Part shown: piece by piece, positions 1-9,493 of the stretch
How positions within the stretch are numbered: position 1 is the first letter of the stretch
Layout: each line of letters starts with the position of its first letter
From: Arthrobacter tumbae
Lineage (GTDB): Bacteria > Actinomycetota > Actinomycetes > Actinomycetales > Micrococcaceae
Length of the DNA stretch: 64,000 bases
Assembly: GCF_016907495.1 (NCBI RefSeq)
Contig: NZ_JAFBCC010000001.1
Coordinates: forward strand, 3,162,001-3,226,000
Direction of reading: 5' to 3'
The notes under the pieces: model-generated
Told to the model about the DNA's origin: nothing
What the model saw: only the letters and a program-made list of their open reading frames with translations
The model's database searches: none
Translations under genes and position numbers: made by a program

Positions 1-1
1 T

Positions 2-2968
2 GAGATCGGTTTCCCGATCTTCGCCAAGGCGGTTGCCGGCGGCGGTGGCCGGGGTATGCGCCGGGTGGATAAGCGCGAGGATCTGCGCGAAGCACTTGAG
101 GCGGCGATGCGTGAGGCGGATTCCGCGTTCGGCGATCCCACGATGTTCCTTGAGCAGGCTGTGCTGCGTCCACGGCATATCGAGGTTCAGATCCTCGCTG
201 ACGCTGAAGGCAACGTGATGCACCTGTTCGAGCGGGATTGTTCGCTGCAGCGCCGGCATCAGAAGGTCATCGAGATCGCACCGGCACCGAATCTGGATGA
301 GAACATCCGGCAGGCGCTGTACCGTGACGCGGTTGCCTTCGCGAAGGCCTTGAATTACGTGAACGCGGGCACGGTGGAATTCCTCGTGGACACTGTCGGT
401 GAACGCGCCGGGCAGCACGTCTTCATCGAGATGAATCCGCGGATCCAGGTGGAGCACACGGTGACGGAGGAAGTCACCGACGTGGACCTGGTCCAGTCCC
501 AGCTGCGGATTGCTGCGGGGGAGACGCTCGCTGATCTTGGCCTGTCGCAGGATTCCGTGCGGTTGCGGGGCGCTGCCCTGCAGTCCCGGATTACCACTGA
601 GGATCCGGCGAACGGGTTCCGCCCCGACGTCGGGAAGATCACCGCGTACCGGTCCGCCGGCGGAGCGGGCGTGCGCCTGGACGGCGGCACCGTGTATGCG
701 GGTGCTGAGATCAGCCCGCACTTCGACTCGATGCTGGTCAAGCTCACCTGCCGCGGCCGGGATTATGAATCCGCGGTCCGCCGGGCACGCCGCGCGTTGG
801 CGGAGTTCCGGGTGCGCGGGGTGTCGACGAACATTTCGTTCCTGCAGGCGGTGCTGGAGGATCCGGACTTCATTGCCGGTAACATCGCCACCTCGTTCAT
901 TGATGAGCGTCCGGAGCTGTTGACGGCACGGGTGTCCGCTGACCGTGGCACGAAGCTGCTGAACTGGTTGGCTGATGTCACGGTGAACAAGCCCAACGGG
1001 GAACTCACCGTGGAGCTTGACCCAGCCGAGAAACTACCCGAACTCAGCGAGTCGGAGCAGGACACGGCGCAGCGTCCGGGAAGCCGTCAGCGGCTCCAGG
1101 AGCTGGGTCCGGAGGGTTTCGCGGCGGAGCTGCGCGCCCAGACGGCGTTGGCTGTCACCGACACCACCTTCCGCGATGCGCACCAGTCTCTGCTGGCAAC
1201 CCGTGTTCGTACCCGTGACCTGGCCGCTGCTGGTAAGGCCGTGTCAGCGAAAATGCCGGAACTGTTCTCGGTCGAGGCGTGGGGCGGAGCTACCTACGAT
1301 GTCGCGCTGCGGTTCCTGGGCGAGGACCCGTGGGAGCGGCTCGCAACCCTGCGCGCCGAGATGCCCAACGTGTGTCTGCAGATGCTTCTGCGCGGCCGCA
1401 ACACCGTTGGTTATACCCCGTACCCGGAAGCGGTCACCGAAGCGTTTGTGCAGGAAGCCGCTGCGACGGGTATCGATATCTTCCGGATCTTCGACGCCCT
1501 GAACGATGTTTCGCAGATGGAACCTGCGATCCGCGCGGTCCGGGATACCGGAACCGCCGTCGCCGAGGTAGCCCTGTGCTACACCTCGGACATGCTCGAT
1601 CCGGAGGAAAAGCTTTACACCCTGGACTACTACCTCGACCTCGCGCAGCGCATCGTGGACGCCGGAGCGCACATCCTCGCAATCAAGGACATGGCCGGGC
1701 TGCTGCGCCCGGCCGCGGCGGCGAAGCTCGTCACCGCGCTGCGGGAGCGGTTCGACCTGCCGGTCCACCTGCACACCCATGACACCGCGGGAGGCCAGCT
1801 CGCCACCCTGCTGGCGGCTTCCAACGCCGGTGTCGACGCCGTGGACGTTGCCAGTGCGTCGCTGGCAGGCACCACCAGCCAGCCCTCGGCCTCCGCGCTG
1901 GTCGCAGCCCTCGCGCACACCGAACGGGACACCGGCATGTCGCTGGAGGCAGTAAGCTCCCTCGAACCGTACTGGGAAGCAGTGCGGCGGGTGTACGCAC
2001 CGTTCGAGTCCGGGCTGCCCGGGCCTACAGGCCGGGTCTACCGCCACGAGATCCCGGGCGGTCAGCTCTCCAACCTCCGCCAGCAGGCCATCGCACTCGG
2101 GCTCGGCGAACGCTTCGAGGCCGTCGAGGACATGTACACGGCAGCGGACCGGATGCTCGGCCGGCTGGTGAAGGTCACCCCGTCCTCGAAGGTCGTGGGC
2201 GATCTTGCCCTGCAACTCGTCGGCTCCAACGTGGACCCTGCAGCGTTCGAGGAAAACCCGCAAAGCTATGACATCCCGGATTCTGTGATCGGGTTCCTCA
2301 GCGGTGAACTCGGCGACCCGCCCGGAGGCTGGCCTGAACCGTTCCGCACCAAGGCCCTACAGGGGCGCACCGTCAAGGTACGCGACGCCGACCTGGCCGC
2401 CGAAGACCAGCAAGCCCTGGAGGGGGACTCGGCGACCCGCCGGACCACGCTGAACCGGTTGCTGTTCGCCGGTCCCACCAAGGACTTCCAGAGCACTCGC
2501 GAAACTTTCGGTGACGTGTCCGTCCTGGACACCCGCGATTACCTCTACGGGCTGCAGCAGGGCGGCGAGCACGTCATCGAACTCGAGAAGGGTGTGCGGC
2601 TCATCGCTACCCTCGAGGCGGTCTCCGACGCCGATGAGAAGGGTATGCGCACCGTCATGTGCACGCTCAACGGGCAGATGCGGCCCGTTGTCGTACGTGA
2701 CCGGAGCGTGCACAGCGACGTCAAGGCCGCGGAGAAAGCCGACCCTGCCCAGCCCGGGCACGTCGCCGCCCCGTTCGCCGGAGCAGTGACCCTCAGCGTC
2801 GCCGAGGGAGACACCGTCCAGGCCGGAGACACCATCGCAACCATTGAAGCAATGAAGATGGAAGCAGGCATCACCACCACCGTCGGCGGAACCGTCAAAC
2901 GACTGGCCATCAGCGCCATCGAACAGGTACAGGGCGGCGACCTCCTCCTGGTCATCGACCCCTCCTGA
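2..2968 (+). CDS. pyc: Pyruvate carboxylase, 5'-truncated by window edge
   Basis: ATP- and biotin-dependent carboxylation of pyruvate to oxaloacetate (anaplerosis, cytosol). The reading frame is open from base 2 and enters inside the biotin carboxylase ATP-grasp domain at its glycine-rich loop (FAKAVAGGGGRGMR). The first internal ATG at 56 is therefore not the start, and roughly 140 N-terminal residues lie upstream of the window. In order follow the rest of biotin carboxylase, the carboxyltransferase domain (opening near nt 1140 with TDTTFRDAHQSLLATR), and a C-terminal biotinyl domain with the attachment Lys in EAMKMEAG (AAG at 2854-2856). One chain carrying all three domains separates pyruvate carboxylase from acyl-CoA carboxylases. 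The gene ends 75 bp before a ParA-like gene. Family assignment is secure. Confidence 0.97.
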   Translation, partial: EIGFPIFAKAVAGGGGRGMRRVDKREDLREALEAAMREADSAFGDPTMFLEQAVLRPRHIEVQILADAEGNVMHLFERDCSLQRRHQKVIEIAPAPNLDENIRQALYRDAVAFAKALNYVNAGTVEFLVDTVGERAGQHVFIEMNPRIQVEHTVTEEVTDVDLVQSQLRIAAGETLADLGLSQDSVRLRGAALQSRITTEDPANGFRPDVGKITAYRSAGGAGVRLDGGTVYAGAEISPHFDSMLVKLTCRGRDYESAVRRARRALAEFRVRGVSTNISFLQAVLEDPDFIAGNIATSFIDERPELLTARVSADRGTKLLNWLADVTVNKPNGELTVELDPAEKLPELSESEQDTAQRPGSRQRLQELGPEGFAAELRAQTALAVTDTTFRDAHQSLLATRVRTRDLAAAGKAVSAKMPELFSVEAWGGATYDVALRFLGEDPWERLATLRAEMPNVCLQMLLRGRNTVGYTPYPEAVTEAFVQEAAATGIDIFRIFDALNDVSQMEPAIRAVRDTGTAVAEVALCYTSDMLDPEEKLYTLDYYLDLAQRIVDAGAHILAIKDMAGLLRPAAAAKLVTALRERFDLPVHLHTHDTAGGQLATLLAASNAGVDAVDVASASLAGTTSQPSASALVAALAHTERDTGMSLEAVSSLEPYWEAVRRVYAPFESGLPGPTGRVYRHEIPGGQLSNLRQQAIALGLGERFEAVEDMYTAADRMLGRLVKVTPSSKVVGDLALQLVGSNVDPAAFEENPQSYDIPDSVIGFLSGELGDPPGGWPEPFRTKALQGRTVKVRDADLAAEDQQALEGDSATRRTTLNRLLFAGPTKDFQSTRETFGDVSVLDTRDYLYGLQQGGEHVIELEKGVRLIATLEAVSDADEKGMRTVMCTLNGQMRPVVVRDRSVHSDVKAAEKADPAQPGHVAAPFAGAVTLSVAEGDTVQAGDTIATIEAMKMEAGITTTVGGTVKRLAISAIEQVQGGDLLLVIDPS

Positions 2969-3043
2969 GGCCCGCCTGCGCTAAGGTGATGCAGAATCCA
3001 CCTGCAGCCTCCTGCTGTGGGCGTTATGCGAGCGTGAGGAATC

Positions 3044-4492
3044 ATGGCGAACGAGAAGAAGCCGGCAGAGCGGTCCACGAACCAGGGCGGGGTGCCGCAG
3101 CAGCCGGGAGAGGCGGTCATCACCGAGGACCAAGCCTCCGTTGAGGCGTTCGCTGATAACGTCCGCCAGGCAGAGCCGGATGCGCAGGCAGAACCGGATG
3201 AGCAGGCGGAGGCCGCTGAGGCGGAGGACACAGCGCCGGACGCTACCGGGGAGTACACGCTGAGCTCCGAAGGCGACGCCGCAGTGTCAGGCGGCTCTGA
3301 CCCGGCCGGTCCTGCAGTGGTCCAGGCACCGTTGCCGGATCGCCTCCCGCACATCTTAACGACGCCCGCCAGTCCCGGGCAGCGCCCGGGACAGCACCCC
3401 ACCGATTCTGCTGATCTCACCCTGGCCGACAGCGACATCCGGCTCGCCGACGATGAGGAGTCGACAGGCTGGATGCCGTCGGCTGGTCTGAGCGGCGAAG
3501 TATCGGAAGCGCCTCAGGCAGCCGCCCCTGCGGTTCCTGACCGGAGCGCCCGGCGGAACAAGGAACAGGGCCCGGAGCCGGCGTCGTCGTTGACGGCGGA
3601 CAGGCTGTTGACGTCGCAGCAGCGCGCTCCGGTCAGCGGGTGGCGGCACTGGCTGTACAGGGCGACCTTCGGCTACCTGAACCTCGGCGATTCCGATGCC
3701 GTGCGCATCCGGCGTGCGCTTGAGCACCGGGTGAGCGTCCGGTTGGGGGAGCGGACCCGGTATGTCCCCGTGCTCTCCCGCAAGGGCGGCGTCGGGAAGA
3801 CAACAGTGACCACCCTGCTTGGAATGGCTCTGGCAGACATCCGTGAGGACCGGATCATCGCCATGGACGCCAACCCGGACCGCGGCACTCTCTCCGACCG
3901 GTCGCCGGGCAAAGCGGAGTTCACCGCCCGCCAGCTGGTGCAGAACCGGTTCATGGTGGATTCCTTCGCACAGCTGTCCAGCTACGTCGCACGCGACGGT
4001 TCACGCCTGCACGTCCTCGCCTCGGACACCGATCCGGCCGTCGCCCAAGCTTTCGATGACGCTGATTACCGCGCCGTGACGGACATCCTCGGGCGCTACT
4101 ACTCGATCGTCCTGACCGACTCCGGCACCGGTATGGTGCACTCGGTCATGAAGGGCACCCTGGAGAAGGCCGATGCCGTCGTGCTCGTTTCGGGCGGCAG
4201 TGTCGACGAGGCGCGCCTTGCGTCGGAGACGCTCTCCTGGCTGGAAGCGCACGGCCGCCATGACCTGGTGGCCAAGGCTATTGTCGTGGTCAACCTGTCC
4301 TCCGGAAACCGCACCGAGGTCAACGTCAACGAGATCGAGGAACACTTCCGTTCCCGTGTCAGCACTGTGGTACGCATCCCGTATGACCGTCATCTCGCGG
4401 AGGGCTCCCGCGTTGAGCTCTCCAAACTGCAGCCCCGCACCAGGGACGCAGTGGTTGAGCTCGCCGCTCTTGTCGTAGATCAGCTGCACTGA
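3044..4492 (+). CDS. ParA/MinD-like P-loop ATPase with long acidic N-terminal region
   Basis: 482 aa. About the first 230 residues are low-complexity and rich in Ala, Glu, Pro and Gln. A SIMIBI-class ATPase domain follows, with a deviant Walker A (SRKGGVGKTT, about residues 246-254) and a Walker B-type MDANPD segment. The overall plan resembles actinobacterial MinD/ParA-family proteins, including EspI-like proteins of type VII secretion, but no secretion gene lies nearby. The job (positioning, secretion accessory or another ATP switch) cannot be read from the sequence. The ATG at 3044 has a GAGGA ribosome-binding site just upstream. The mycothione reductase gene begins 3 nt after the stop, so the two are probably cotranscribed. 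Confidence 0.8.
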   Translation: MANEKKPAERSTNQGGVPQQPGEAVITEDQASVEAFADNVRQAEPDAQAEPDEQAEAAEAEDTAPDATGEYTLSSEGDAAVSGGSDPAGPAVVQAPLPDRLPHILTTPASPGQRPGQHPTDSADLTLADSDIRLADDEESTGWMPSAGLSGEVSEAPQAAAPAVPDRSARRNKEQGPEPASSLTADRLLTSQQRAPVSGWRHWLYRATFGYLNLGDSDAVRIRRALEHRVSVRLGERTRYVPVLSRKGGVGKTTVTTLLGMALADIREDRIIAMDANPDRGTLSDRSPGKAEFTARQLVQNRFMVDSFAQLSSYVARDGSRLHVLASDTDPAVAQAFDDADYRAVTDILGRYYSIVLTDSGTGMVHSVMKGTLEKADAVVLVSGGSVDEARLASETLSWLEAHGRHDLVAKAIVVVNLSSGNRTEVNVNEIEEHFRSRVSTVVRIPYDRHLAEGSRVELSKLQPRTRDAVVELAALVVDQLH

Positions 4493-4495
4493 TCC

Positions 4496-5908
4496 GTGAC
4501 CCACTACGACCTCGCGATCATCGGTTCCGGCTCCGGCAACACCATCATCACGCCCGAGTGGGATGACAAAAAGATCGCGATTATCGAGGGCGGCACGTTC
4601 GGCGGAACCTGCCTGAATGTGGGCTGCATCCCCACCAAGATGCTTGTCTACCCGGCGGAGCTTGCCCGCGCAGCCGACGACGCCGGCCGCCTCGGCGTCG
4701 ACCTGCAGCACACCGGTACACGCTGGGCAGACCTGCGGGACCGGATCTTCACCCGCATCGACAGTTTCTCCGAGGCGGGGCGTGTGTACCGCGCGGATGA
4801 ACTGCAGCATGTGGACCTATACGAGGAAGACGTCCGTTTCACTGGCGACCGCACTCTGACGACACAGGCCGGCGCGGAAATCACAGCCGACCAGGTGGTC
4901 ATTGCAGCGGGCTCCCGGGCAGTGATTCCGGATATCCCCGGACTGGACCTGCCGCAGGTCCACACCTCTGACACTGTCATGCGGCTGGAAGAACAGCCAC
5001 GGCGCATGCTGATCATCGGCGGCGGGTACATTGCAGCGGAGTTCGCGCACATCTTCTCCTCCCTCGGCACCGAAGTCACCCTCGCGGTGCGGTCAGGACA
5101 GATGCTGCGGTCCCTCGACGACACCGTCTCCGAACGCTTCACCGAAAATGCACTGGTTCAGTGGAAGGTCCTTACCGAACGCCAGGTGATCGGGGTGGAC
5201 AGCAACGCAGACGGATCGGTCACCGCTGCGCTGACGGGTCCGGATGGAACCGGGCTCAGCGTGGAGGCCGACGTCGTGCTTGTCGCGACCGGACGCACGC
5301 CGAACAGTGACCGGGTGGGTGCATCGGGAGTTGGTTTCGACGTGACCGAAGACGGCAGGGTCGCGGTTGACGCGTTCCAGCGGGTGCTCAGGGACGGCGC
5401 GCCCGTCTACGGAGTCTGGGCTCTCGGGGACATCTCAAGCCCCTTCCAGCTGAAGCACGTGGCCAACCATGAAGCGCGGGTGGTCTCCCACAATCTGCTT
5501 CACCCGGAGGCCCTGCATGCCAGCGATCACCGTTATGTGCCGGCGGCCGTGTTCACCAGGCCACAGATTGCGACGGTGGGGCTTACCGAAGAGCAGGCTC
5601 TGGAACGCGCGGAACGAACGGGTTCACGCGTTGCGGTGGCGGTTCAGCAGTACGGATCGACCGCCTACGGCTGGGCAATGGAGGACACCACAGGAATCGT
5701 GAAGGTGATCGCGGAGGAAGACAGCGGCATCATCCTCGGCGCACACATCATGGGTCATGAAGCCTCGAACCTGATCCAGCCGATCATTCAGGCAATGCAC
5801 TTCGGCATGGATGCGTTCACCGTGGCCCGCGGCCAGTACTGGATTCATCCTGCGCTTACCGAGGTGGTGGAGAACGCCCTGCTTTCGCTCAAGGCGCCCT
5901 CCACCTGA
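4496..5908 (+). CDS. mtr: Mycothione reductase
   Basis: 470 aa flavoprotein of the class I disulfide reductase family that reduces mycothiol disulfide with NADPH. It shows the N-terminal FAD-binding GSGSGN motif, the redox-active cysteine pair in GGTCLNVGCIPTKM (Cys39 and Cys44), a central NAD(P)H motif GGGYIAAEFA, and the C-terminal dimer-interface His-Pro (IHPALTEVVENALL). The short glycine-rich start and actinobacterial context favour Mtr over glutathione, lipoamide or mercuric reductase. The start is GTG, 3 nt after the upstream ATPase stop and without a clear ribosome-binding site, which suggests translational coupling. The gene converges on fadD, whose stop lies 6 nt away. Confidence 0.92.
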   Translation: MTHYDLAIIGSGSGNTIITPEWDDKKIAIIEGGTFGGTCLNVGCIPTKMLVYPAELARAADDAGRLGVDLQHTGTRWADLRDRIFTRIDSFSEAGRVYRADELQHVDLYEEDVRFTGDRTLTTQAGAEITADQVVIAAGSRAVIPDIPGLDLPQVHTSDTVMRLEEQPRRMLIIGGGYIAAEFAHIFSSLGTEVTLAVRSGQMLRSLDDTVSERFTENALVQWKVLTERQVIGVDSNADGSVTAALTGPDGTGLSVEADVVLVATGRTPNSDRVGASGVGFDVTEDGRVAVDAFQRVLRDGAPVYGVWALGDISSPFQLKHVANHEARVVSHNLLHPEALHASDHRYVPAAVFTRPQIATVGLTEEQALERAERTGSRVAVAVQQYGSTAYGWAMEDTTGIVKVIAEEDSGIILGAHIMGHEASNLIQPIIQAMHFGMDAFTVARGQYWIHPALTEVVENALLSLKAPST

Positions 5909-5914
5909 GAGCAC

Positions 5915-7732
5915 CTAGGCCTGCTGCATGCGCTGCTGTACGTAGATCTCCTCAACCACCGTGGAGTAGTCCTTGAGCACCTGTGCGCGCTTGATCTTCA
6001 TCGACGGCGTGAGATGACCGCTTGCCTCCGTGAAGTCCTGCTCAACAATGCGGAACACCTTGATGGCTTCCGCCTGGCTGACCGACTCATTTGCCGAATC
6101 GACCAGCGCCTGGATCTCCGCCCGGACCGCGGAATGATGCGCCGCTTCAGCCATGGTGGTGCCCGCGGGAAGGTCATGACGCTCAAGCCATCCGGGCAGA
6201 GCCTCTTCGTCGAGGGTGATCAGAGCTGAGATGAACGGCCGCTGGTCTCCCACGACCACACACTGGGACACGAGCGCGTTGGCGCGGATAGTGTCCTCCA
6301 GCTGCGCCGGGACGACGTTCTTGCCGCTGGCCGTCACGATGATTTCCTTCTTGCGTCCTGTGATACTCAGGAAGCCGTCCTCGTCGAGCTGCCCGATGTC
6401 GCCAGTGTGGAACCAGCCGTCGGTGAAGGCTTCCTCCGTGAGATCGGGACGCTTGAAGTAGCCTTTCAGGACGCAGACGCCCTTGGCGAGGATTTCGCCG
6501 TCGTCCGCGATCCTGACCGCGTTGCCCGGCAGCGGCGCACCCACCGTCCCTATCTTGATCTTCTGCGGCGTGCTGACCGAGATGGGTGCCGTGGTTTCGG
6601 TCAGCCCGTACCCTTCAAGCACCATCAGCCCGATGCCGTGGAAGAAGTGGCCGAGCCGGTCACCCAGGGGCGCGCCGCCGGACACAGCGTGCTGGACCCT
6701 GCCGCCCATCGCGGTCCGGATTTTGCCGTAGAGCAGCTTGTCGAAGATGGCGTGCTTGACCTTCAGGCCGAGGCCCACCTTGCCTGCCTGATCGGCTTTC
6801 GACCAGGCGATTGCGACGTCGACGCCGGCATGGAAGATCTTGCCCTTGCCGTTGTCCTCTGCCTTCAGCATGGAGTTGTTGTAGACCTTCTCGAACACGC
6901 GCGGGACGGCCAGGATGAAGGTCGGCTTATAGCTCTGCAGGTCCGGAAGCAGGTTCTTGATGTCCGGCGTATGCGCAACAGTGGCGCCGGCGGCGACGCA
7001 AAGCACGGAGATGAACCGGGCGAAGACGTGCGCGAGGGGCAGGAACATGATGGTCTGTGCGCCCTCATGTGCAACCTCGGGCAGGGCCGCCGCCGCGTTC
7101 TCGGACAGCTCGACAAAGTTGCCGTGCGTCAGTTCGCACCCCTTGGGCTTTCCGGTTGTCCCGGACGTGTAAATGATGGTCGCTATATCGTCCAGGCCTG
7201 CGATCAGGCGCCGTTCCTCAAGCGCCGCATCGTCAATGCCCGTGCCGGCCGTCCGCAGGGTGTCGAGCCCGCCGCCGTCGAACTGCCAGACGTCGCGGAA
7301 CCCCTCCAGGCTCTCCGAAGCGACTGCCTGACGCACCACATTCTCGTGGCGGCCCGACTCAACGAAGGCAGCGACAGCACCGGAATCACCTAGGATCCAC
7401 GCAACCTGCGACGGAGAGGAAGTCTCGTACACAGGTACGGAAACAGCGCCCGCGAACCAGACGGAGAAATCGACCAAAGCCCACTCATACCGGGTGCGCG
7501 CCATGATCGCGACGCGGTCGCCCGCTTCCACCCCGGACGCCATCAGGCCCTTGGCAATTCTGCGAACGTCGGAAAGGAAGTCCGTTGCGCGGATATCGGA
7601 CCATTGCCCTGCGGCATCCTTGGTGGCAAAAAGGGCAGGATTGCTGGGTTTTTCCGCCTGCTTCACCACGAGGTGCGTAGTGTTGTTGTCCCGAGGGACC
7701 TTCACCTTGACCGGAACGCTGAATTCGCGCAC
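5915..7732 (-). CDS. fadD: Long-chain acyl-CoA synthetase (FadD15-type AMP-binding ligase)
   Basis: 605 aa ANL-superfamily ligase expected to activate fatty acids with ATP and CoA. Visible motifs are the P-loop-like YTSGTTGKPKGCELTH, the GYGLTETTAP adenylation motif, GWFHTGDIG, and the C-terminal GRKKEIIVTASGKNV hinge and catalytic Lys region. The length and the FILAVPRVFEKVYN segment match long-chain bacterial FadD. The start is GTG, with AAAGGAG six nt upstream. It diverges from the glucokinase gene across about 117 bp that holds a short dyad. In M. tuberculosis fadD15 sits at the same end of the equivalent plsC-aroG-pknL neighbourhood. Exact chain-length preference is unknown. Confidence 0.92.
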   Translation of the reverse strand: MREFSVPVKVKVPRDNNTTHLVVKQAEKPSNPALFATKDAAGQWSDIRATDFLSDVRRIAKGLMASGVEAGDRVAIMARTRYEWALVDFSVWFAGAVSVPVYETSSPSQVAWILGDSGAVAAFVESGRHENVVRQAVASESLEGFRDVWQFDGGGLDTLRTAGTGIDDAALEERRLIAGLDDIATIIYTSGTTGKPKGCELTHGNFVELSENAAAALPEVAHEGAQTIMFLPLAHVFARFISVLCVAAGATVAHTPDIKNLLPDLQSYKPTFILAVPRVFEKVYNNSMLKAEDNGKGKIFHAGVDVAIAWSKADQAGKVGLGLKVKHAIFDKLLYGKIRTAMGGRVQHAVSGGAPLGDRLGHFFHGIGLMVLEGYGLTETTAPISVSTPQKIKIGTVGAPLPGNAVRIADDGEILAKGVCVLKGYFKRPDLTEEAFTDGWFHTGDIGQLDEDGFLSITGRKKEIIVTASGKNVVPAQLEDTIRANALVSQCVVVGDQRPFISALITLDEEALPGWLERHDLPAGTTMAEAAHHSAVRAEIQALVDSANESVSQAEAIKVFRIVEQDFTEASGHLTPSMKIKRAQVLKDYSTVVEEIYVQQRMQQA

Positions 7733-7799
7733 GGGAATCTCCTTTGATCTTCATCACATCCTGTGAGTGGCCCTAGCCTATAGCTTTTCCCGGGAGCTC

Positions 7800-7813
7800 T
7801 TACTCTCCAGTAA
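7800..7813. promoter_or_regulatory. 14-bp near-palindrome between divergent fadD and glucokinase genes
   Basis: TTACTCTCCAGTAA has perfect 5-bp arms (TTACT/AGTAA) around CTCC. It lies in the shared 117-bp intergenic region, upstream of both genes. Its size and symmetry would suit a TetR- or GntR-type repressor such as a fatty-acid regulator, but no regulator is identified. Confidence 0.35.
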
Positions 7814-7849
7814 TGTACAAAACGGTAACGGTGAGCCGCAGTCATCAAC

Positions 7850-9019
7850 GTGGCGCAGTCCCAGAACGACGGCGAGAGGCCGGTACCCATGCAGGCGGAA
7901 CCAGAAGAGCGCCCCGCGGCAGGCGGAAACCGCTTCGGTAGCGGCAGCCGCCAATCCCCGAGATCGCCGCTGGCCGCGGATTCCCGTTACGCGGCGCGGC
8001 CGCTGCGTGCACGCGGACTTGCCATCGGCATTGACATCGGCGGGACCAAGGTCGCAGCCGGCGTCGTCGATCCCTACGGCACCATCGTTGCCTCCGCACG
8101 CAGGGAAACACCCGGCCAGGACCCGCGCGCCGTGGAAAGGGTCATCGTGGACCTGGTGCAGGAGCTGGGACGTGGTCGCCGCATCCGGTCGGTCGGGATC
8201 GGCGCCGCAGGGTGGATGGACCTCGACAACGGGACGGTCCTGTTCAGTCCCCACCTTGCCTGGCGCAACGAACCGTTGAGGGCCAACCTGGAGAAAGCGC
8301 TGCGGCGGCGCGTCACCGTGCTGAATGACGCCGACGCCGCGGCCTGGGCCGAGTGGCGTTTCGGTGCCGGTCGCGGGGAACCACGGCTCGTTCTCATCAC
8401 GCTGGGCACCGGCATAGGCGGCGCTATGATCATGGGCGGTGTGCTTGAGCGCGGACGCCACGGCGTGGCGGGGGAGTTCGGCCACCAGATCATCGTGCCC
8501 AACGGGCATCGCTGCGAGTGCGGGAACCGTGGCTGCTGGGAGCAGTACGCCTCGGGTAATGCGCTGGGCAGGGAAGCCCGCGAGCTTGCGTACGCCAATT
8601 CGCCCGTGGCGCAAACGCTGCTGCAGGAGGTGAACGGCGACATCGACGCGATCACCGGCGCAGTGGTCACCCACCTGGCGCTTCGGGGCGATCCGGTGTG
8701 CCGGGAGTTGATTGACGACGTCGGCCAGTGGCTTGGTCTGGGCCTCGCGAACCTCGGTGCCGCCCTGGACCCGGGGACGTTTGTCATCGGTGGCGGACTC
8801 GGTGCTGCGGGGCAACTCCTCATTGATCCCGCGCGGCGCGCCTTCGAACGCAACCTGACCGGGCGCGGATTCCGGCCGGCGGCGACAATCACCTCAGCGG
8901 CGCTCGGCCCGGATGCCGGGCTCGTCGGAGCCGCGGACCTCTCGCGGATCAGATACCGCCCACTGCTGGGCAGGGCCTACGGAACCGCGCCGTCGGGCCG
9001 TTTCAGTGAGCGGCGCTGA
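7850..9019 (+). CDS. glk: ROK-family glucokinase
   Basis: 389 aa from the GTG at 7850. An ATG at 7889 (MQAEPEER) with GAGAGG about 9 nt upstream is an equally plausible start. After a variable N-terminal stretch of about 55 residues comes the ROK phosphate-binding motif IGIDIGGTKVAAG, then a catalytic NDADAAAWAE segment, ITLGTGIGGA, and the ROK zinc site CECGNRGCWEQYASG. This is the architecture of actinobacterial ATP glucokinases, which phosphorylate cytosolic glucose. No regulator-type helix-turn-helix is seen at the N-terminus, so a ROK repressor is unlikely. A second, polyphosphate-dependent glucokinase lies at 47874-48701. Confidence 0.85.
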   Translation: MAQSQNDGERPVPMQAEPEERPAAGGNRFGSGSRQSPRSPLAADSRYAARPLRARGLAIGIDIGGTKVAAGVVDPYGTIVASARRETPGQDPRAVERVIVDLVQELGRGRRIRSVGIGAAGWMDLDNGTVLFSPHLAWRNEPLRANLEKALRRRVTVLNDADAAAWAEWRFGAGRGEPRLVLITLGTGIGGAMIMGGVLERGRHGVAGEFGHQIIVPNGHRCECGNRGCWEQYASGNALGREARELAYANSPVAQTLLQEVNGDIDAITGAVVTHLALRGDPVCRELIDDVGQWLGLGLANLGAALDPGTFVIGGGLGAAGQLLIDPARRAFERNLTGRGFRPAATITSAALGPDAGLVGAADLSRIRYRPLLGRAYGTAPSGRFSERR

Positions 9020-9034
9020 GCGGCCGGTGGCGGG

Positions 9035-9493
9035 CTAGACCTCCGCGCCGTCGTCGTCGTAATCGCGGGTCTTCGGAAGGCGGAAAATCAGGAACGTCAC
9101 GCTCGCAATGAAGATCGCGACGATTCCCAGCATCAGGGTGGTGGGGGCCGACCGCCAGAACATCGCGATCAGCATGAGCGTGATCGGACCGCCGACCGCG
9201 CACAGCCAGGCCAGCACCACGAGGGGTTCTCCCACGCCCAGGGCCGGAGGTTCGGGCGGCTGGTACGTGCCGTCATCCTCGTCTTCGACCGCCGCGTAAT
9301 CCCGCGGACCGGGCGGGGCCGGCGCAGGTTGGTTGTCGAAGATCGCTCGAACGCGCTCCTCGGCGGTAGGTGCAGGTCCTGATGCCTGCCGCTCGGGAAG
9401 TTCACTGCCGGGGGATTCTTCCAACCGTGCGACGAGGTCCTGCCAGACGGCGTCGTCAGTGGACTCGTTAGGGTCCTGTGCTCGGGGACTCAT
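9035..9493 (-). CDS. Small two-helix membrane protein of unknown function
   Basis: 152 aa. The N-terminal 85 residues are acidic, Pro-rich and probably disordered or cytoplasmic. Two hydrophobic segments follow at about residues 89-112 and 117-138, then a short charged tail ending DYDDDGAEV. I recognise no catalytic motif. The start codon overlaps the stop of the upstream alpha/beta hydrolase gene by 4 nt (ATGA), so the two are translationally coupled. It converges on the glucokinase gene (16 bp). Probably a conserved actinobacterial membrane protein. Confidence 0.7.
   Translation of the reverse strand: MSPRAQDPNESTDDAVWQDLVARLEESPGSELPERQASGPAPTAEERVRAIFDNQPAPAPPGPRDYAAVEDEDDGTYQPPEPPALGVGEPLVVLAWLCAVGGPITLMLIAMFWRSAPTTLMLGIVAIFIASVTFLIFRLPKTRDYDDDGAEV

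Noticed and set aside
1244..2263. 339-codon open frame on the minus strand opposite pyc
   Set aside because: It is antisense to a secure enzyme domain, low in recognisable motifs, and typical of shadow frames in high-GC DNA. Similar long antisense frames at 6407-7393 (fadD), 17328-18257 (idsA), 43072-44085 (dnaE), 45900-47201 (hisD) and 60352-61371 (kinase) are rejected for the same reason.
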